Origin: Arthrobacter mangrovi | GTDB taxonomy: Bacteria; Actinomycetota; Actinomycetes; Actinomycetales; Micrococcaceae | Assembly (NCBI RefSeq): GCF_026011795.1 | Contig: NZ_BRVS01000001.1 | Coordinates: 1-64,000 of the forward strand | DNA: 64,000 bases | Reading direction: 5' to 3' | Shown: positions 1 through 8,239 of the stretch, piece by piece | How the letters are laid out: the number at the start of each line of letters is the position of its first letter | How positions within the stretch are numbered: position 1 is the first letter of the stretch | Notes under the pieces: model-generated | What the model was told of the DNA's origin: nothing | Databases searched by the model: none | What the model saw: the letters and a program-made list of their open reading frames with translations, nothing else | Translations under genes and position numbers: made by a program

Positions 1-1022
1 CCGCTATGGCCTTCGACGGCGGCGTCCTCGCCCTCCGCGGTGGCCGTGAGCCAGAACCAGCCCTCTTCTTCCGAGTAGCCGTACGGCTCGATCTTCTTGA
101 CGAGCTTCAGGGTCGTTTTGCAGCTGACCTCATTAACGACGACGAACTCGTTGGCGCCATGGTCCAGCTCGAAGGTTCCGACGCCCTCTTTGCTCTCGAG
201 CCAGCAGCTGTCGGGGAGGTCGGTCTCCTCCTTGATCGTCACGTCCTTGCCGCGCCGGTAGTCGGCGTAGTCGTAGCCCCACTCGGCGTCGCTGAACTGG
301 TCCTCGTCCTTCGGCTGCGAGAGCTTCAGGTCGGCGTCGAAGCCGTCGGGCTGCTCCCCCTCGGCGTAGTACTCGCCGTCGATGTACCACTTCTTGTCCA
401 CGCGGACGGAAGCCTCTTTGCCGTGGCCGCCGGACTCGTCGTCCTCGGATTCTTCCTCGTGCTCGGCCTCGTCCTCGGCTTCCTGCTCGCCTTCGGCCTC
501 AGACTCCCCCTCGGCTTGCTGCCCGAAGTCCCCGCCCTCGGGGCCGGTTCCTGCCGCGGTTTCGTCGACGGGGGCCGCCTCGGGCGCGGCCGCGGCGGGC
601 CCCGGAACCGGGCCGGCTTCCGCAGCGGGCGCCTCGGCCGCAGCCGGGTCGGCCGGCGCCGGAGCGGGAGCCGGCTCCACGGCGGCCGCTTCCGCAGGCG
701 CCTGTGCCGCCGGGGCCTCCGCCGCGGGCTCGCTCGCAGCCGTCGGCGCGGCCGGCTCTGCCGGCTCTGCTGCCGCGGCTTCGGTGACCGCGGCTCCGGC
801 CGGTGCGGCCGCCGCCTTTTTGACCAGCTCCGCCGCGCTGTCGGCGGGAGGTGAGCCCCCGCCGTCGTCCGCTAGAGCTGCCGGCATGACGCCGCCGACG
901 GTCAACGCGCACACCGCCGCAGCGCCCAGCGCCCCTCGCAGCCGCCTGCGCGCCGTGTTGCCGCCGGACCGGCTTCCACCGTCCCCGTCCGGCCGACCGT
1001 ACCAATGCATGGAATCACCCAT
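1..1022 (-). CDS. Secreted Ala/Pro/Glu-rich surface protein (5' part, runs off the left edge)
   Basis: The minus-strand frame is open from an ATG at 1022 to the window edge, about 340 codons, so the C-terminus is missing. Upstream, GAGAGGGAAC is a usable ribosome binding site. Residues 25-51 form a signal peptide (RRRLRG, a hydrophobic Ala/Val core, then ALA before DD). Residues 55-170 are an Ala/Pro/Glu linker that turns strongly acidic (EAEGEQEAEDEAEHEEE). A compact region follows with KKWYIDGEYY and, near the edge, VNEVSCKTTLKLVKK, which resembles the opening strand of prealbumin-like/Cna-B repeat domains of Gram-positive surface proteins. Export and surface display are inferred. An LPXTG signal or membrane anchor would lie outside the window. 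All longer open frames on the other strand here are shadows of this GC-rich gene. Confidence 0.75.
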   Translation of the reverse strand, partial: MGDSMHWYGRPDGDGGSRSGGNTARRRLRGALGAAAVCALTVGGVMPAALADDGGGSPPADSAAELVKKAAAAPAGAAVTEAAAAEPAEPAAPTAASEPAAEAPAAQAPAEAAAVEPAPAPAPADPAAAEAPAAEAGPVPGPAAAAPEAAPVDETAAGTGPEGGDFGQQAEGESEAEGEQEAEDEAEHEEESEDDESGGHGKEASVRVDKKWYIDGEYYAEGEQPDGFDADLKLSQPKDEDQFSDAEWGYDYADYRRGKDVTIKEETDLPDSCWLESKEGVGTFELDHGANEFVVVNEVSCKTTLKLVKKIEPYGYSEEEGWFWLTATAEGEDAAVEGHS

Positions 1023-1151
1023 ATCGAAGTTCCCTCTCGCCGGCCCGTCAGCGGGCCGTCCCAGGTGCGAATGCGCGGACCCGTTCCCCCGTCCGCCTGA
1101 CACATGAGCGCGCCGAAGCACGCTGCGGCCGCCGTCCCCGCCGGCCGCACC

Positions 1152-1176
1152 ACGCAGCCTCCCCCAGAGGCTGCGT
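1152..1176. promoter_or_regulatory. Perfect 10-bp hairpin in the 1023-1417 intergenic region
   Basis: ACGCAGCCTC and GAGGCTGCGT flank a CCCCA loop. The hairpin lies about 130 nt upstream of the minus-strand secreted-protein start and 240 nt before the plus-strand SRPBCC gene. No T-run follows on either strand, so a simple terminator is unlikely; a leader structure or operator is possible. Nothing else gene-like was found between 1023 and 1417. Confidence 0.35.
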
Positions 1177-1417
1177 CCCCAACGGCCGCCTCCGTCCGCA
1201 CTGCAGTGCGCACAGAAGCCACCGACCGCCGGCCGTCCTGACGGAGCGGATCGGGCGGTATTCGAAAGCGTAGTGGCGCACCTGCGGCGGGGCTAGGTGA
1301 ATCCATTAGTTAGTTGGCCGCGGGGCCGGTTTCCCAAGGATTCTTCAAGGTTTTTCGCCAGCCGGCCGGGGCAAAGGGCCCATGACACCCGGTGCAGTGA
1401 TTGGAATACTGGGGGCC

Positions 1418-2131
1418 ATGCAGGCGAGCGGCAAGGACCAGCGGGGCATGTCGGACCGGAACCTTGCCCTGCTGGCCGACGGCTTGCTTGCGGCCGTGGG
1501 GTACGACGCCGTGCTCCGGCCCTGGATGCGCAACTGGGGAAGCACCGCCGCCGAGCGGACGATGCGGCTGGCGGGCGACGACGTTCCCGCGGACGTGCGG
1601 GAGCACTATACGAAGGCCGTGACCATCGAGGCCGACCCGGAGGACGTCTGGCCGTGGCTGGTGCAGATCGGCGACCGGCGGGCCGGGTTCTACAGCTACG
1701 ACTGGCTCGAGCGGCTCCTCTTCCCCGGACTGATGCACTACGCGGAAAAGACGCACTCGGCGCGGCGGATCCACTCGGAACTGCAGGACCTGCGGCTGGG
1801 CGACCGGATCAATACCGGCTCCATCGGGAAGCTATCGGTCGGTGCCGACGTGACCGTCCTGGAGCCCGGCCGGGCGCTCGTGGTGGGAACGTGGGCCTTC
1901 ATCCTGCAGCCGATGCGCGGCGGCCGGACACGCCTGCTGGTCCGGGACAGGGACACCGGCTGGCTCAAGCTGCTGGTGCCGCGGCGGTTTGCGCTGGCGC
2001 GGCTGGGACTGGGCCTCATCGACTACCTGGTCGGCGATCCGCTGCACTTCGTCATGGAGCGCCGCATGATGCTGGGGCTCAAGCAGCGGGCGGAGAGCAG
2101 CCGCCGACTCGAGACCCTGCTGAGCGCGTAG
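1418..2131 (+). CDS. SRPBCC-like conserved protein
   Basis: About 237 residues from the ATG at 1418 (preceded by CTGGGGGCC). In-frame ATGs at 1382 and 1448 are alternatives, so the start is uncertain. The N-terminal 45 residues are helical and contain RPWMRNWG. The middle, HYTKAVTIEADPEDVWPWLVQIG followed by GFYSYDWLERLLF, is the typical start of a START/SRPBCC hydrophobic-pocket fold, and the 'LGVLEPGRALVVGTW'-like strand region fits that family. The C-terminal part ends in amphipathic helices with LHFVMERRMMLGLKQ. No catalytic function can be assigned. It stands alone, divergent from the secreted-protein gene and convergent with prs. Confidence 0.7.
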   Translation: MQASGKDQRGMSDRNLALLADGLLAAVGYDAVLRPWMRNWGSTAAERTMRLAGDDVPADVREHYTKAVTIEADPEDVWPWLVQIGDRRAGFYSYDWLERLLFPGLMHYAEKTHSARRIHSELQDLRLGDRINTGSIGKLSVGADVTVLEPGRALVVGTWAFILQPMRGGRTRLLVRDRDTGWLKLLVPRRFALARLGLGLIDYLVGDPLHFVMERRMMLGLKQRAESSRRLETLLSA

Positions 2132-2204
2132 CGGCGGAAGCCGCCCTTCCAGCTCGACGGCTGGGCCCATCGACGGCGCGGGGGCAAAGCCCCGACCCGC
2201 CAAT

Positions 2205-2258
2205 GACTGAACCGCTGGCACCCTTTCCAGGAAGGGAAAGGGCACCAGCGGCTCAGTC
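2205..2258. terminator. Bidirectional hairpin between SRPBCC gene and prs
   Basis: A long dyad: GACTGA, CCGCTGG and CCCTTTCC pair with GGAAAGGG, CCAGCGG and TCAGTC around an AGGAAG loop, giving 21 paired bases with two small symmetric interior mismatches. It lies between two convergent genes, where a bidirectional terminator is expected. A smaller GGGGC-AAA-GCCCC hairpin sits just before it at 2181-2193. Confidence 0.7.
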
Positions 2259-2295
2259 AATCCGAGTGGTCCGTCAGTCGGGGCCAGGGCCGGCG

Positions 2296-3276
2296 TCAGG
2301 CCTTGCCGTCGAACAGGCTGGTGACGGACCCGTCGTCGAACACTTCGCGGATGGCGCGGGCAATCAGCGGGGCGATCGACAGCACGGTCAGCTGCGGGAA
2401 CTGCTTCTCCGCCGGGATCGGCAGCGTGTCGGTCACGACGACCTCGCGCGCACCCGACTCGGCGAGGCGGCGTGCGGCCGGGTCGGAGAACACGGCGTGC
2501 GTGCAGGCGATGATGACGTCCTTGGCGCCGGCGTTCTTCAGCACCTGCACGGCACCGGAGATCGTGCCGCCGGTGTCGATCATGTCGTCGATGAGCACGC
2601 ATTCGCGGCCCTCGATCTGGCCGACGACCTGCTTGGACACGGCCTGGTTCGGCACGTTCACGTCGCGGGACTTGTGCACGAAGGCCAGCGGTGCGCCGCC
2701 GAGCCGCTCGGCCCACTGCTCGGCGACACGGACGCGGCCGGTGTCCGGGGAGACGACGGTGACGTTGTCCAGGTCCACGCGGGTCCGCATGTAGTCGGCC
2801 AGCAGCGGGATGGCCATGAGGTGGTCAACCGGGCCGTCGAAGAAGCCCTGGATCTGCGCGGTGTGCAGGTCCACCGAGATCAGCCGGTCGGCGCCGGCCG
2901 TCTTGTAGAGGTCAGCCACCAGGCGGGCGGAGATCGGCTCGCGGCCGCGGTGCTTCTTGTCCTGCCGGGCGTAGGGGTAGAACGGAGCGACCACGGTGAT
3001 GCGCTTGGCTGAGGCGCGCTTGAGCGTGTCCACCATGATCAGGTGTTCCATCAGCCATTCGTTGATCGGGGCCGGGTGCGCCTGGATCACGAAGGCGTCC
3101 GTGCCGCGCACGCTCTCTTCGAAGCGGACGTAGATCTCGCCGTTGGCAAAGTCGTAGGCGCTGGTGGGGAGCAGGTCGATCTCCAGCTCCTTCGCGATCT
3201 CCCTGGCAAGCTCCGGGTGGGCCCTGCCCGAGGCAAGGACGAGCCTCTTTTCGCCTTGGGACTTGATTCCGGTCAT
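2296..3276 (-). CDS. prs: Ribose-phosphate pyrophosphokinase
   Basis: 326 residues, full length for the family. It makes PRPP from ribose 5-phosphate and ATP for purine, pyrimidine, histidine, tryptophan and NAD synthesis, in the cytosol. Diagnostic parts are visible: the flexible-loop region YPYARQDKKHRGREPI, the Mg/ribose-5-phosphate region DLHTAQIQGFFD, and the PRPP-binding loop VLIDDMIDTGGTI. The ATG at 3276 lies inside the last codons of glmU (TCATGA overlap on the plus strand), so translation is probably coupled. The gene ends just before the bidirectional hairpin at 2205-2258. Confidence 0.97.
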   Translation of the reverse strand: MTGIKSQGEKRLVLASGRAHPELAREIAKELEIDLLPTSAYDFANGEIYVRFEESVRGTDAFVIQAHPAPINEWLMEHLIMVDTLKRASAKRITVVAPFYPYARQDKKHRGREPISARLVADLYKTAGADRLISVDLHTAQIQGFFDGPVDHLMAIPLLADYMRTRVDLDNVTVVSPDTGRVRVAEQWAERLGGAPLAFVHKSRDVNVPNQAVSKQVVGQIEGRECVLIDDMIDTGGTISGAVQVLKNAGAKDVIIACTHAVFSDPAARRLAESGAREVVVTDTLPIPAEKQFPQLTVLSIAPLIARAIREVFDDGSVTSLFDGKA

Positions 3277-4781
3277 GAATGATCACTTTCTGATGGGGTG
3301 GGGGTGGGGGAAGTCTGCTGGGCGGACTGCGCTGCCTCGGCGGCCGTCGCGGCGGCGGTTCCGGCGCGGTTCTGCTGGACCCAGCCCTCGAGGTTGCGCT
3401 GGGCGGCCACGTTCAGGGCCAGCGCGCCGGGCGGCACGTCCTTGCGGATCACGGCGCCGGCACCGGAGTAAGCGCCGTCGCCGATCTGCACGGGCGCCAC
3501 GAAGACGGTGTTGGAGCCGGTGCGCACCTCCGAGCCGATGACCGTGCGGTGCTTGTTCACGCCGTCGTAGTTCGCGGTGATGTTGCCGCAGCCGATGTTC
3601 GAGTTCTCCCCGATTTCGGCATCCCCGGCGTAACCGAGATGACTGAGCTTGGAGCCCTTGCCGATGATCACGTTCTTGGTCTCGTAGAAGGCGCCGATCT
3701 TGCCCTTCTCCCCCAGCTGCGTGCCCGGCCGCAGGTAGGTGAACGGGCCGACCTTGGCGTTCGGGCCGATCCGGCTGTCCGAGCCGTGGGTGCGGGTGAC
3801 GGTGGCGCCTTCGTCGATGACCACGTTGGTCAGCGTGCAGTCCGGACCAACGACGGCGTTGGCCGCCACGTGCGTCGCCCCGTGCAGCTGGGTGCCGGGC
3901 AGCAGCGTCACGTCCGTACCGAAGGTCACGGTGGAATCGATCCAGGTGGTGGCCGGATCCACGATGCTCACGCCGGCACGCATTGCCGCCTCGCACACGC
4001 GGCGGTTGTGCTCCGCGCCGAGCTGGGCCAGCTGGACGCGGTCGTTGGCGCCCTCGACCTGCCACCGGTCCGTGGTGACCACCGCGGCCACCCGGCCACC
4101 GGCGTCGTTGGCGATGGCCAGCACGTCCGTGAGGTACTTCTCCCCCTGCGCGTTGTCCGTGGTGATCTGCTTCAGCGCGTCGCGCAGCATCTTCGCGTCG
4201 AAGGCGTAGATGCCCGAGTTGATTTCGCGGATGGCGCGCTGTTCCTCGGTGGCGTCCTTGTGCTCGACGATCCCCTGCACGGTGCCGTCCGCGCTGCGGA
4301 TGATCCGCCCGTAGCCGGCGGCATCGTCCAGCACGGCGGTCAGCACGGTCACGGCGTTGCCGTCCCGGTCATGGGTGGCGACGAGCTCGCGCAGCAGGTC
4401 GGTAGTGAGCAGCGGCACATCGCCGTAGGTAACGACGACGGTGCCGTCCAGCTCCGCGGGCAGCGCCTCGAGGCCCACCTCCACGGCGCGTCCCGTGCCC
4501 GGAACCTCGTCCTGGTCCACGATCAGCGCGTCCGCGTCCAGGTCCTGGATGTGCTCGGCGACGCGGTCCCGTTCGTGGCGGACGACGGCGGCCAGCATCT
4601 GGGGTGCCAGCCCGCGGGCCGCGGCGAGGGCGTGGCCGACCATGGAGATGCCGCCGATTTCATGGAGGATCTTCGGCTTTCGCGACTTCATCCGGGTGCC
4701 GGCGCCTGCGGCGAGAACGATGACCGCCGCCGGATTCTGCGCCGGCGCTGGGTTGGCTGGACTGTTGTCTGTGGGGCTCAC
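3273..4781 (-). CDS. glmU: Bifunctional N-acetylglucosamine-1-phosphate uridyltransferase / glucosamine-1-phosphate acetyltransferase
   Basis: 502 residues. The N-terminal uridyltransferase domain (about residues 18-245) carries the nucleotide loop LAAGAGTRMKSRKPKILHE. The C-terminal left-handed beta-helix (about 270-470) is the acetyltransferase and contains NIGCGNITANYDGVNKH with its Asn/Tyr active-site region. It makes UDP-GlcNAc for peptidoglycan and other cell-envelope glycans. Both ends are low-complexity: a Pro/Ala/Asn N-terminal leader and an Ala/Gln/Thr/Pro tail of about 35 residues, as is common in actinobacterial GlmU. Its last codons overlap the prs start, and tRNA-Gln lies about 100 nt upstream in the same direction. 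Confidence 0.97.
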   Translation of the reverse strand: MSPTDNSPANPAPAQNPAAVIVLAAGAGTRMKSRKPKILHEIGGISMVGHALAAARGLAPQMLAAVVRHERDRVAEHIQDLDADALIVDQDEVPGTGRAVEVGLEALPAELDGTVVVTYGDVPLLTTDLLRELVATHDRDGNAVTVLTAVLDDAAGYGRIIRSADGTVQGIVEHKDATEEQRAIREINSGIYAFDAKMLRDALKQITTDNAQGEKYLTDVLAIANDAGGRVAAVVTTDRWQVEGANDRVQLAQLGAEHNRRVCEAAMRAGVSIVDPATTWIDSTVTFGTDVTLLPGTQLHGATHVAANAVVGPDCTLTNVVIDEGATVTRTHGSDSRIGPNAKVGPFTYLRPGTQLGEKGKIGAFYETKNVIIGKGSKLSHLGYAGDAEIGENSNIGCGNITANYDGVNKHRTVIGSEVRTGSNTVFVAPVQIGDGAYSGAGAVIRKDVPPGALALNVAAQRNLEGWVQQNRAGTAAATAAEAAQSAQQTSPTPTPSESDHS

Positions 4782-4885
4782 TAAGTGGCACTCCTACCCG
4801 GATGGGAATCCGTCTTGAAGCTCAGCAGGGACTAAAAGCCATGCTACTTGCCGGAAGCGGCACCGCCCGCGGCGGGCCGTCCGCG

Positions 4886-4957
4886 TTCCGCCCCTAGGAC
4901 TCGAACCTAGACTCCACGGCTCCAAAGGCCGGGGTGCTGCCATTACACCAGGGCGGA
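4886..4957 (-). tRNA. tRNA-Gln (anticodon UUG)
   Basis: The minus-strand sequence folds as a cloverleaf. The acceptor stem TCCGCCC pairs with GGGCGGA, the D-arm has GTGTAATGGCAGCAC, the anticodon loop is CTTTGGA (anticodon TTG), and the T-arm has CTAGG-TTCGAGT-CCTAG. The CCA end is not encoded. The outermost anticodon-stem pair is C opposed to U, a mismatch at the 27-43 position. The gene is a single copy, upstream of and co-oriented with glmU. Confidence 0.95.
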
Positions 4958-5085
4958 CCGTGCCGCGCTGCGCAGGGGCGGAACACCCCGTGCTGCTTGG
5001 CACAAGAAATCATTTTGCCACGTTTGCCGAGCCCGACGCGACTTGCGACCTGCGCGGCGCACAAGCCGCGCCGGCCGTATCCGGG

Positions 5086-5709
5086 TCAGTTTCCGGCGCC
5101 GGCGTCCTCGGCGAACTGCGCCGTGGCAACGGCGACGCCCTGCTCGATCTCCTCGGCCGTCGCGGTGCCCGAGGCTTCGGCGGCAGCAGCCCAGGCATCG
5201 ATCGACTGCCGCGAGGCCTCCCGGACCTCCCGTGAGTTCTCCCACTCGCTGGGATCTCCCGTGAACCGTCCGGCGAGGAACAGGCCGAGGGCCACGAGCG
5301 CCAGGTCCCAGCCCGGACCGACGAAGAGCGCGCCGGCACCGCTGCCGGCGGTTTCCAGATCCACGGTGTGTTCGAATTCCAGGGCCGTGTGGCTCCCGTG
5401 CTCGGCGAGCCTGATCTCCACCACGCTGGTCGGGCTGCCGAAGGTCAGCCGCAACAGGGCCGGCGCCTCGCACTTGAGGATGCTGCCGGCGGCGTTCCCC
5501 TCCAGCTGAAAGGTTCCGCCCGGCTCGAGCTCGCCGGAGACCGGCAGGAACCAGCGCCGCAGCATCGCGGGATCCGTCAGGGCCTTCCACACGTCCTCGG
5601 CGGCGGCCTGGTACTCACGGCGCAGCAGCAGGCCGATCCCCTCGATGCCGTCCGCCCGGACCTGGTGGACGGAACGCTGCAGGCCGTTGAGTTCGCTGGT
5701 GATATCCAT
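5086..5709 (-). CDS. SRPBCC / AHSA1-domain protein
   Basis: 207 residues from the ATG at 5709 (MDITSELNGL), chosen because GGATGGAAGC precedes it; an upstream extension in frame looks non-coding. The N-terminal 150 residues match the AHSA1 (activator of Hsp90 ATPase homologue) branch of SRPBCC: EYQAAAEDVWKALTDPAMLRRWFLPV, then FQLEGNAAGSILKCEAPALLRLTF. The C-terminal part is an Ala/Glu-rich helical tail (SIDAWAAAAEASGTATAEE). Such proteins bind hydrophobic ligands or act in stress and polyketide contexts; no specific ligand can be named. It is divergent from the small membrane protein at 5765. Confidence 0.85.
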   Translation of the reverse strand: MDITSELNGLQRSVHQVRADGIEGIGLLLRREYQAAAEDVWKALTDPAMLRRWFLPVSGELEPGGTFQLEGNAAGSILKCEAPALLRLTFGSPTSVVEIRLAEHGSHTALEFEHTVDLETAGSGAGALFVGPGWDLALVALGLFLAGRFTGDPSEWENSREVREASRQSIDAWAAAAEASGTATAEEIEQGVAVATAQFAEDAGAGN

Positions 5710-5764
5710 GCTTCCATCCAAACATGCGGCACTGACGCCAACGCCGGCAAGGCATACTGAAACC

Positions 5765-5917
5765 ATGAAGCAGCTGCTCGTCTTCCTGGCCATTGCCGCA
5801 ATCGTCCTGCTGGTCCTGGGCCTCGCGGTGCAGACGGTCCGGCTGCTGGTCTATCTCGGCACCGGCGTGCTGATCGTGGCCGGAATCCTCTATTTCCTTC
5901 GGCGGGATCGGGACTGA
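5765..5917 (+). CDS. Small membrane protein, 50 residues
   Basis: MKQLLVFLAIAAIVLLVLGL opens a 50-residue protein that is almost entirely hydrophobic: two closely spaced membrane segments (about residues 3-20 and 24-43) and a charged LRRDRD tail. The ATG at 5765 is the only sensible start. The 55-nt gap to the divergent AHSA1 gene leaves room for a shared promoter. Function unknown. Consistent high-GC coding pattern and the clean membrane topology argue for a real gene. Confidence 0.6.
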   Translation: MKQLLVFLAIAAIVLLVLGLAVQTVRLLVYLGTGVLIVAGILYFLRRDRD

Positions 5918-5949
5918 CCGGACCTGCGGCGCCAGCGGCCTGCCTTTGA

Positions 5950-6147
5950 TCACCCTGCTGCCTGCTCGTCCGCCGTGCGGTCCTGGATCAGGGAACTGGC
6001 GGCGCAATTGCGGGTGGTGTTGATGGCATCGACGGCGTCCGATTTTGACCCGTGGGGAACGGACTCGGCGACCAGGCGGCCGTCGTCGTCGAGGATCCTG
6101 AAGCGGAACTTTGCATCGGAGTCCTGATACAGCTCGAATGCGCCCAT
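5950..6147 (-). CDS. YegP-like DUF1508 protein
   Basis: 65 residues, one DUF1508 unit: FELYQDSDAKFRFRILDDDG, then ESVPHGSKSDAVDAINTTRNC, the usual layout in which a short strand pair is followed by a helix. Many YegP proteins have two copies; this one has one, which is common in Actinobacteria. Biochemical role unknown. Transcribed alone on the minus strand. Confidence 0.85.
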   Translation of the reverse strand: MGAFELYQDSDAKFRFRILDDDGRLVAESVPHGSKSDAVDAINTTRNCAASSLIQDRTADEQAAG

Positions 6148-6226
6148 GTCGGACCTTTCTTCGCGTACTCGCCGGTGAGTAGGGGAAGCCTAGCACTACC
6201 AGCCGGTAGCTCCGCCAGGGGAAGCC

Positions 6227-6970
6227 CTAGCTGGCGCCGCGCTGCCGGGTCTGCTCCACGGCGGCAGCCACCCCTCCGCTCCATGGTTCGCCATGGCCGG
6301 GCAAGGCAGCCCGGGCACCGGTCGCAGCCAGCGCCTGGAGGGATTCCAGCGCCCGGCGGGTGTCGGCCGTCGCCGCCGCGGAGACAATGTGCGGTCCCTT
6401 CGTTCCGGTGTAAGGGTCCAGGGTCACCAGGGCGTCGCCGGTCAGGACAGCGTCCCGATCCGGAAAATGCAGGGCGCAATGGCCCGCGGTATGGCCCGGC
6501 GTGTAAATGACCTGCGGCCTTCCGGGCAGGGCGCTGACGGCCCCATCCTGCAGGGAGCGCACCTTGCCGACGCCCTTGACGTTCAGCGCCCCGCCGGCCG
6601 CCATGCGCGCCAGGATGGGAATACAGCGCGGATACCTCACCGGATACAGCAGCCGGCTCTTTTCGTGCCTGTAGCGGTAAGGATGGGCGGCTATGTAGGC
6701 GTCGCCGGAATGCACATAGATGGGTATCCCGAGCTCACGCTGCAACCTGGCGGCGAACCCGACGTGGTCGAAGTGCCCGTGGGTCAGGATGAGAGCTTCT
6801 ACGTCCCGCGGCGAGCGCCCAAGATCGCGGATCGCCTGTCCGGTCATCCGCCACATAGCGGGCAGGCCGGCGTCGACGAGCAGCAGGCGGCCTCCGTCCT
6901 CCACGATGTAGCAATTGACGTCTGCATGCTCGATCAGATGGATTCCGTCGGCGACACTGCGGTGGAACAT
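6227..6970 (-). CDS. MBL-fold metallo-hydrolase
   Basis: 247 residues from the ATG at 6970, which has a good GGAG site 8 nt upstream. The metallo-beta-lactamase fold is clear: THGHFDHVG (HxHxDH metal site) near residue 75, GHTAGHC (third-motif His), TGDALV (bridging Asp) and ALPGHGEPW (last His) near the C-terminus. This is the binuclear zinc hydrolase family. Substrate unknown; glyoxalase-II-like or lactonase activity is possible. Stand-alone gene. Confidence 0.9.
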   Translation of the reverse strand: MFHRSVADGIHLIEHADVNCYIVEDGGRLLLVDAGLPAMWRMTGQAIRDLGRSPRDVEALILTHGHFDHVGFAARLQRELGIPIYVHSGDAYIAAHPYRYRHEKSRLLYPVRYPRCIPILARMAAGGALNVKGVGKVRSLQDGAVSALPGRPQVIYTPGHTAGHCALHFPDRDAVLTGDALVTLDPYTGTKGPHIVSAAATADTRRALESLQALAATGARAALPGHGEPWSGGVAAAVEQTRQRGAS

Positions 6971-7031
6971 GTGCTTCTCCTGCCTCCCGGGGTGATGCAG
7001 CCTCCTCCCCATCGTGGCAGCAGGTCGGCCT

Positions 7032-7394
7032 CTAGGGCAGGTGATCGGGCATCTCGCCCTGGAATTCGCGGACTTCCACCGGCAGCGTCGTGGCCCGGGC
7101 AAGCTTGCGGGCCCAGCCGAGGGCTTCCTTGAAGTCCCGCGCCTTCAGGATGGTCAATCCGCCGACGTGTTCGCGCCCTGGATCGTAGGGCCCCTCGGCG
7201 ATCACGACCTCGCCTTCCCGAAGGCGGGCGACGGCCGCCGCAGCGGGCGGCTGCAGGCCCCCGGCGAAGACCCAGGCGTCCGCTGCCTTCAGTTCGGCGT
7301 TGAACGTCTCGACATGCCGCATGATCGGCTCCAGCACCTCGGGCGCAGGCGGACCGCCGTCGGGCTGCTGGATGGCGAGCAAAAAGTGCTTCAT
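7032..7394 (-). CDS. YCII-related (DGPF) domain protein
   Basis: 120 residues from the ATG at 7394. Typical of the YCII/DGPF family: an N-terminal MKHFLLAI strand, WVFAGGLQP, then EGPYDPGREHVGGLTILKARDFKEALGWARKL, where the ferredoxin-like fold carries the conserved G-x-I-x-D/A pattern. Relatives are small dimers, often near ECF sigma factors, but no sigma gene is adjacent here. Possible PhnB/DGPF-like role; reaction unknown. Confidence 0.85.
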   Translation of the reverse strand: MKHFLLAIQQPDGGPPAPEVLEPIMRHVETFNAELKAADAWVFAGGLQPPAAAAVARLREGEVVIAEGPYDPGREHVGGLTILKARDFKEALGWARKLARATTLPVEVREFQGEMPDHLP

Positions 7395-7521
7395 GCGGTC
7401 AAGGTACTCCCTCTTGCTTGGAGCCACCTTAGCTCTTGGCCCAGATCCCAATGCCGCAATAGGCCTAGCTGGGACTGTGCCCCGGGAGTACGGTCGGTTG
7501 CAGATGGAAAGGGGTGTTGTC

Positions 7522-8112
7522 ATGGCAAATACATCAGGTAACGAGACTCCGAACACACCGAATGTAAGCGAGTCCGAACTGCGCGGGATGAAAGCAGATG
7601 AGCTGCGGGAGGAAGCAAAAAAGGCAGGTATCAGCGGCGTCCATGACATGCGCAAGGAAGAACTGGTGGACGCGGTCGCCCAGGCGAGGTCCGGCAGGGA
7701 TTCGGGGCAGAGGGAGGACGACGCGGGCGCCGGCCCCGACGGCGGCAAGCTGCGGACGGGACCCGGGACCTCGGATTCGCTCAAGTACTCGCAGGAGGTG
7801 ACCTCTCCGGAGGACGAGCCGGAACGCGAAGGGCGCAGTCTTGTCACCACGCACCACGAGGTAATCAAACAATGGGCGGAGGCGCGCGATGCGGTGCCGG
7901 CCACCGTTGAAGGCACGGAACACGAAGGCCATTTGGGCGTGCTGCGCTTCGACTTCGGCGGAGACAATAAGGACCTGCGGCATGTCAGCTGGGACGAGTG
8001 GTTCGCAACCTTCGACGAACGCCGGCTGAACTTCATCTACCAGGAGCAGCGAAGCGACGGCTCGGAGTCCAACTTCTTCCAGCTCGAGAATCCCGAGCGC
8101 GAAGACGCCTAA
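7522..8112 (+). CDS. Rho_N/SAP-like helical motif protein with conserved C-terminal domain
   Basis: 196 residues from the ATG at 7522 (AAAGGGG upstream); an ATG at 7504 is possible. Residues 20-55 carry MKADELREEAKKAGISGVHDMRKEELVDAV, a helix-extended-helix unit like the N-terminal domain of Rho or SAP motifs. A charged disordered linker (about 60-105) joins it to a compact domain, TTHHEVIKQWAEARDAVPATVEGT ... SWDEWFATFDERRLNFIYQE. Stand-alone versions of this last domain are common in bacteria and often carry misleading labels. Nucleic-acid binding is inferred from the N-terminal unit only. Confidence 0.7.
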   Translation: MANTSGNETPNTPNVSESELRGMKADELREEAKKAGISGVHDMRKEELVDAVAQARSGRDSGQREDDAGAGPDGGKLRTGPGTSDSLKYSQEVTSPEDEPEREGRSLVTTHHEVIKQWAEARDAVPATVEGTEHEGHLGVLRFDFGGDNKDLRHVSWDEWFATFDERRLNFIYQEQRSDGSESNFFQLENPEREDA

Positions 8113-8239
8113 GCCGGTTGGTCAGGCCAACGGCGCTCATGCGTGGGCGGCAGGACCGGCGGTGCTGGGGCAAAAGTCCCGGTCTAAAGGAGACTTCGTA
8201 CACCGCCGGCCCTGCCATCTTACGAACTGCGCGCTGCGG

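Noticed and set aside
6-1107. Two long plus-strand open frames over the first kilobase
   Set aside because: They are antisense shadows of the secreted-protein gene. Their composition (Ser/Ala or Gly/Arg runs) has no domain, and the minus-strand frame has a signal peptide and ribosome site.
4886-4957. tRNA-Gln as integration site of the accessory block to its right
   Set aside because: The tRNA 3' end faces left (towards glmU) while the accessory block lies to the right; no integrase gene and no repeated 3' tRNA segment were found.
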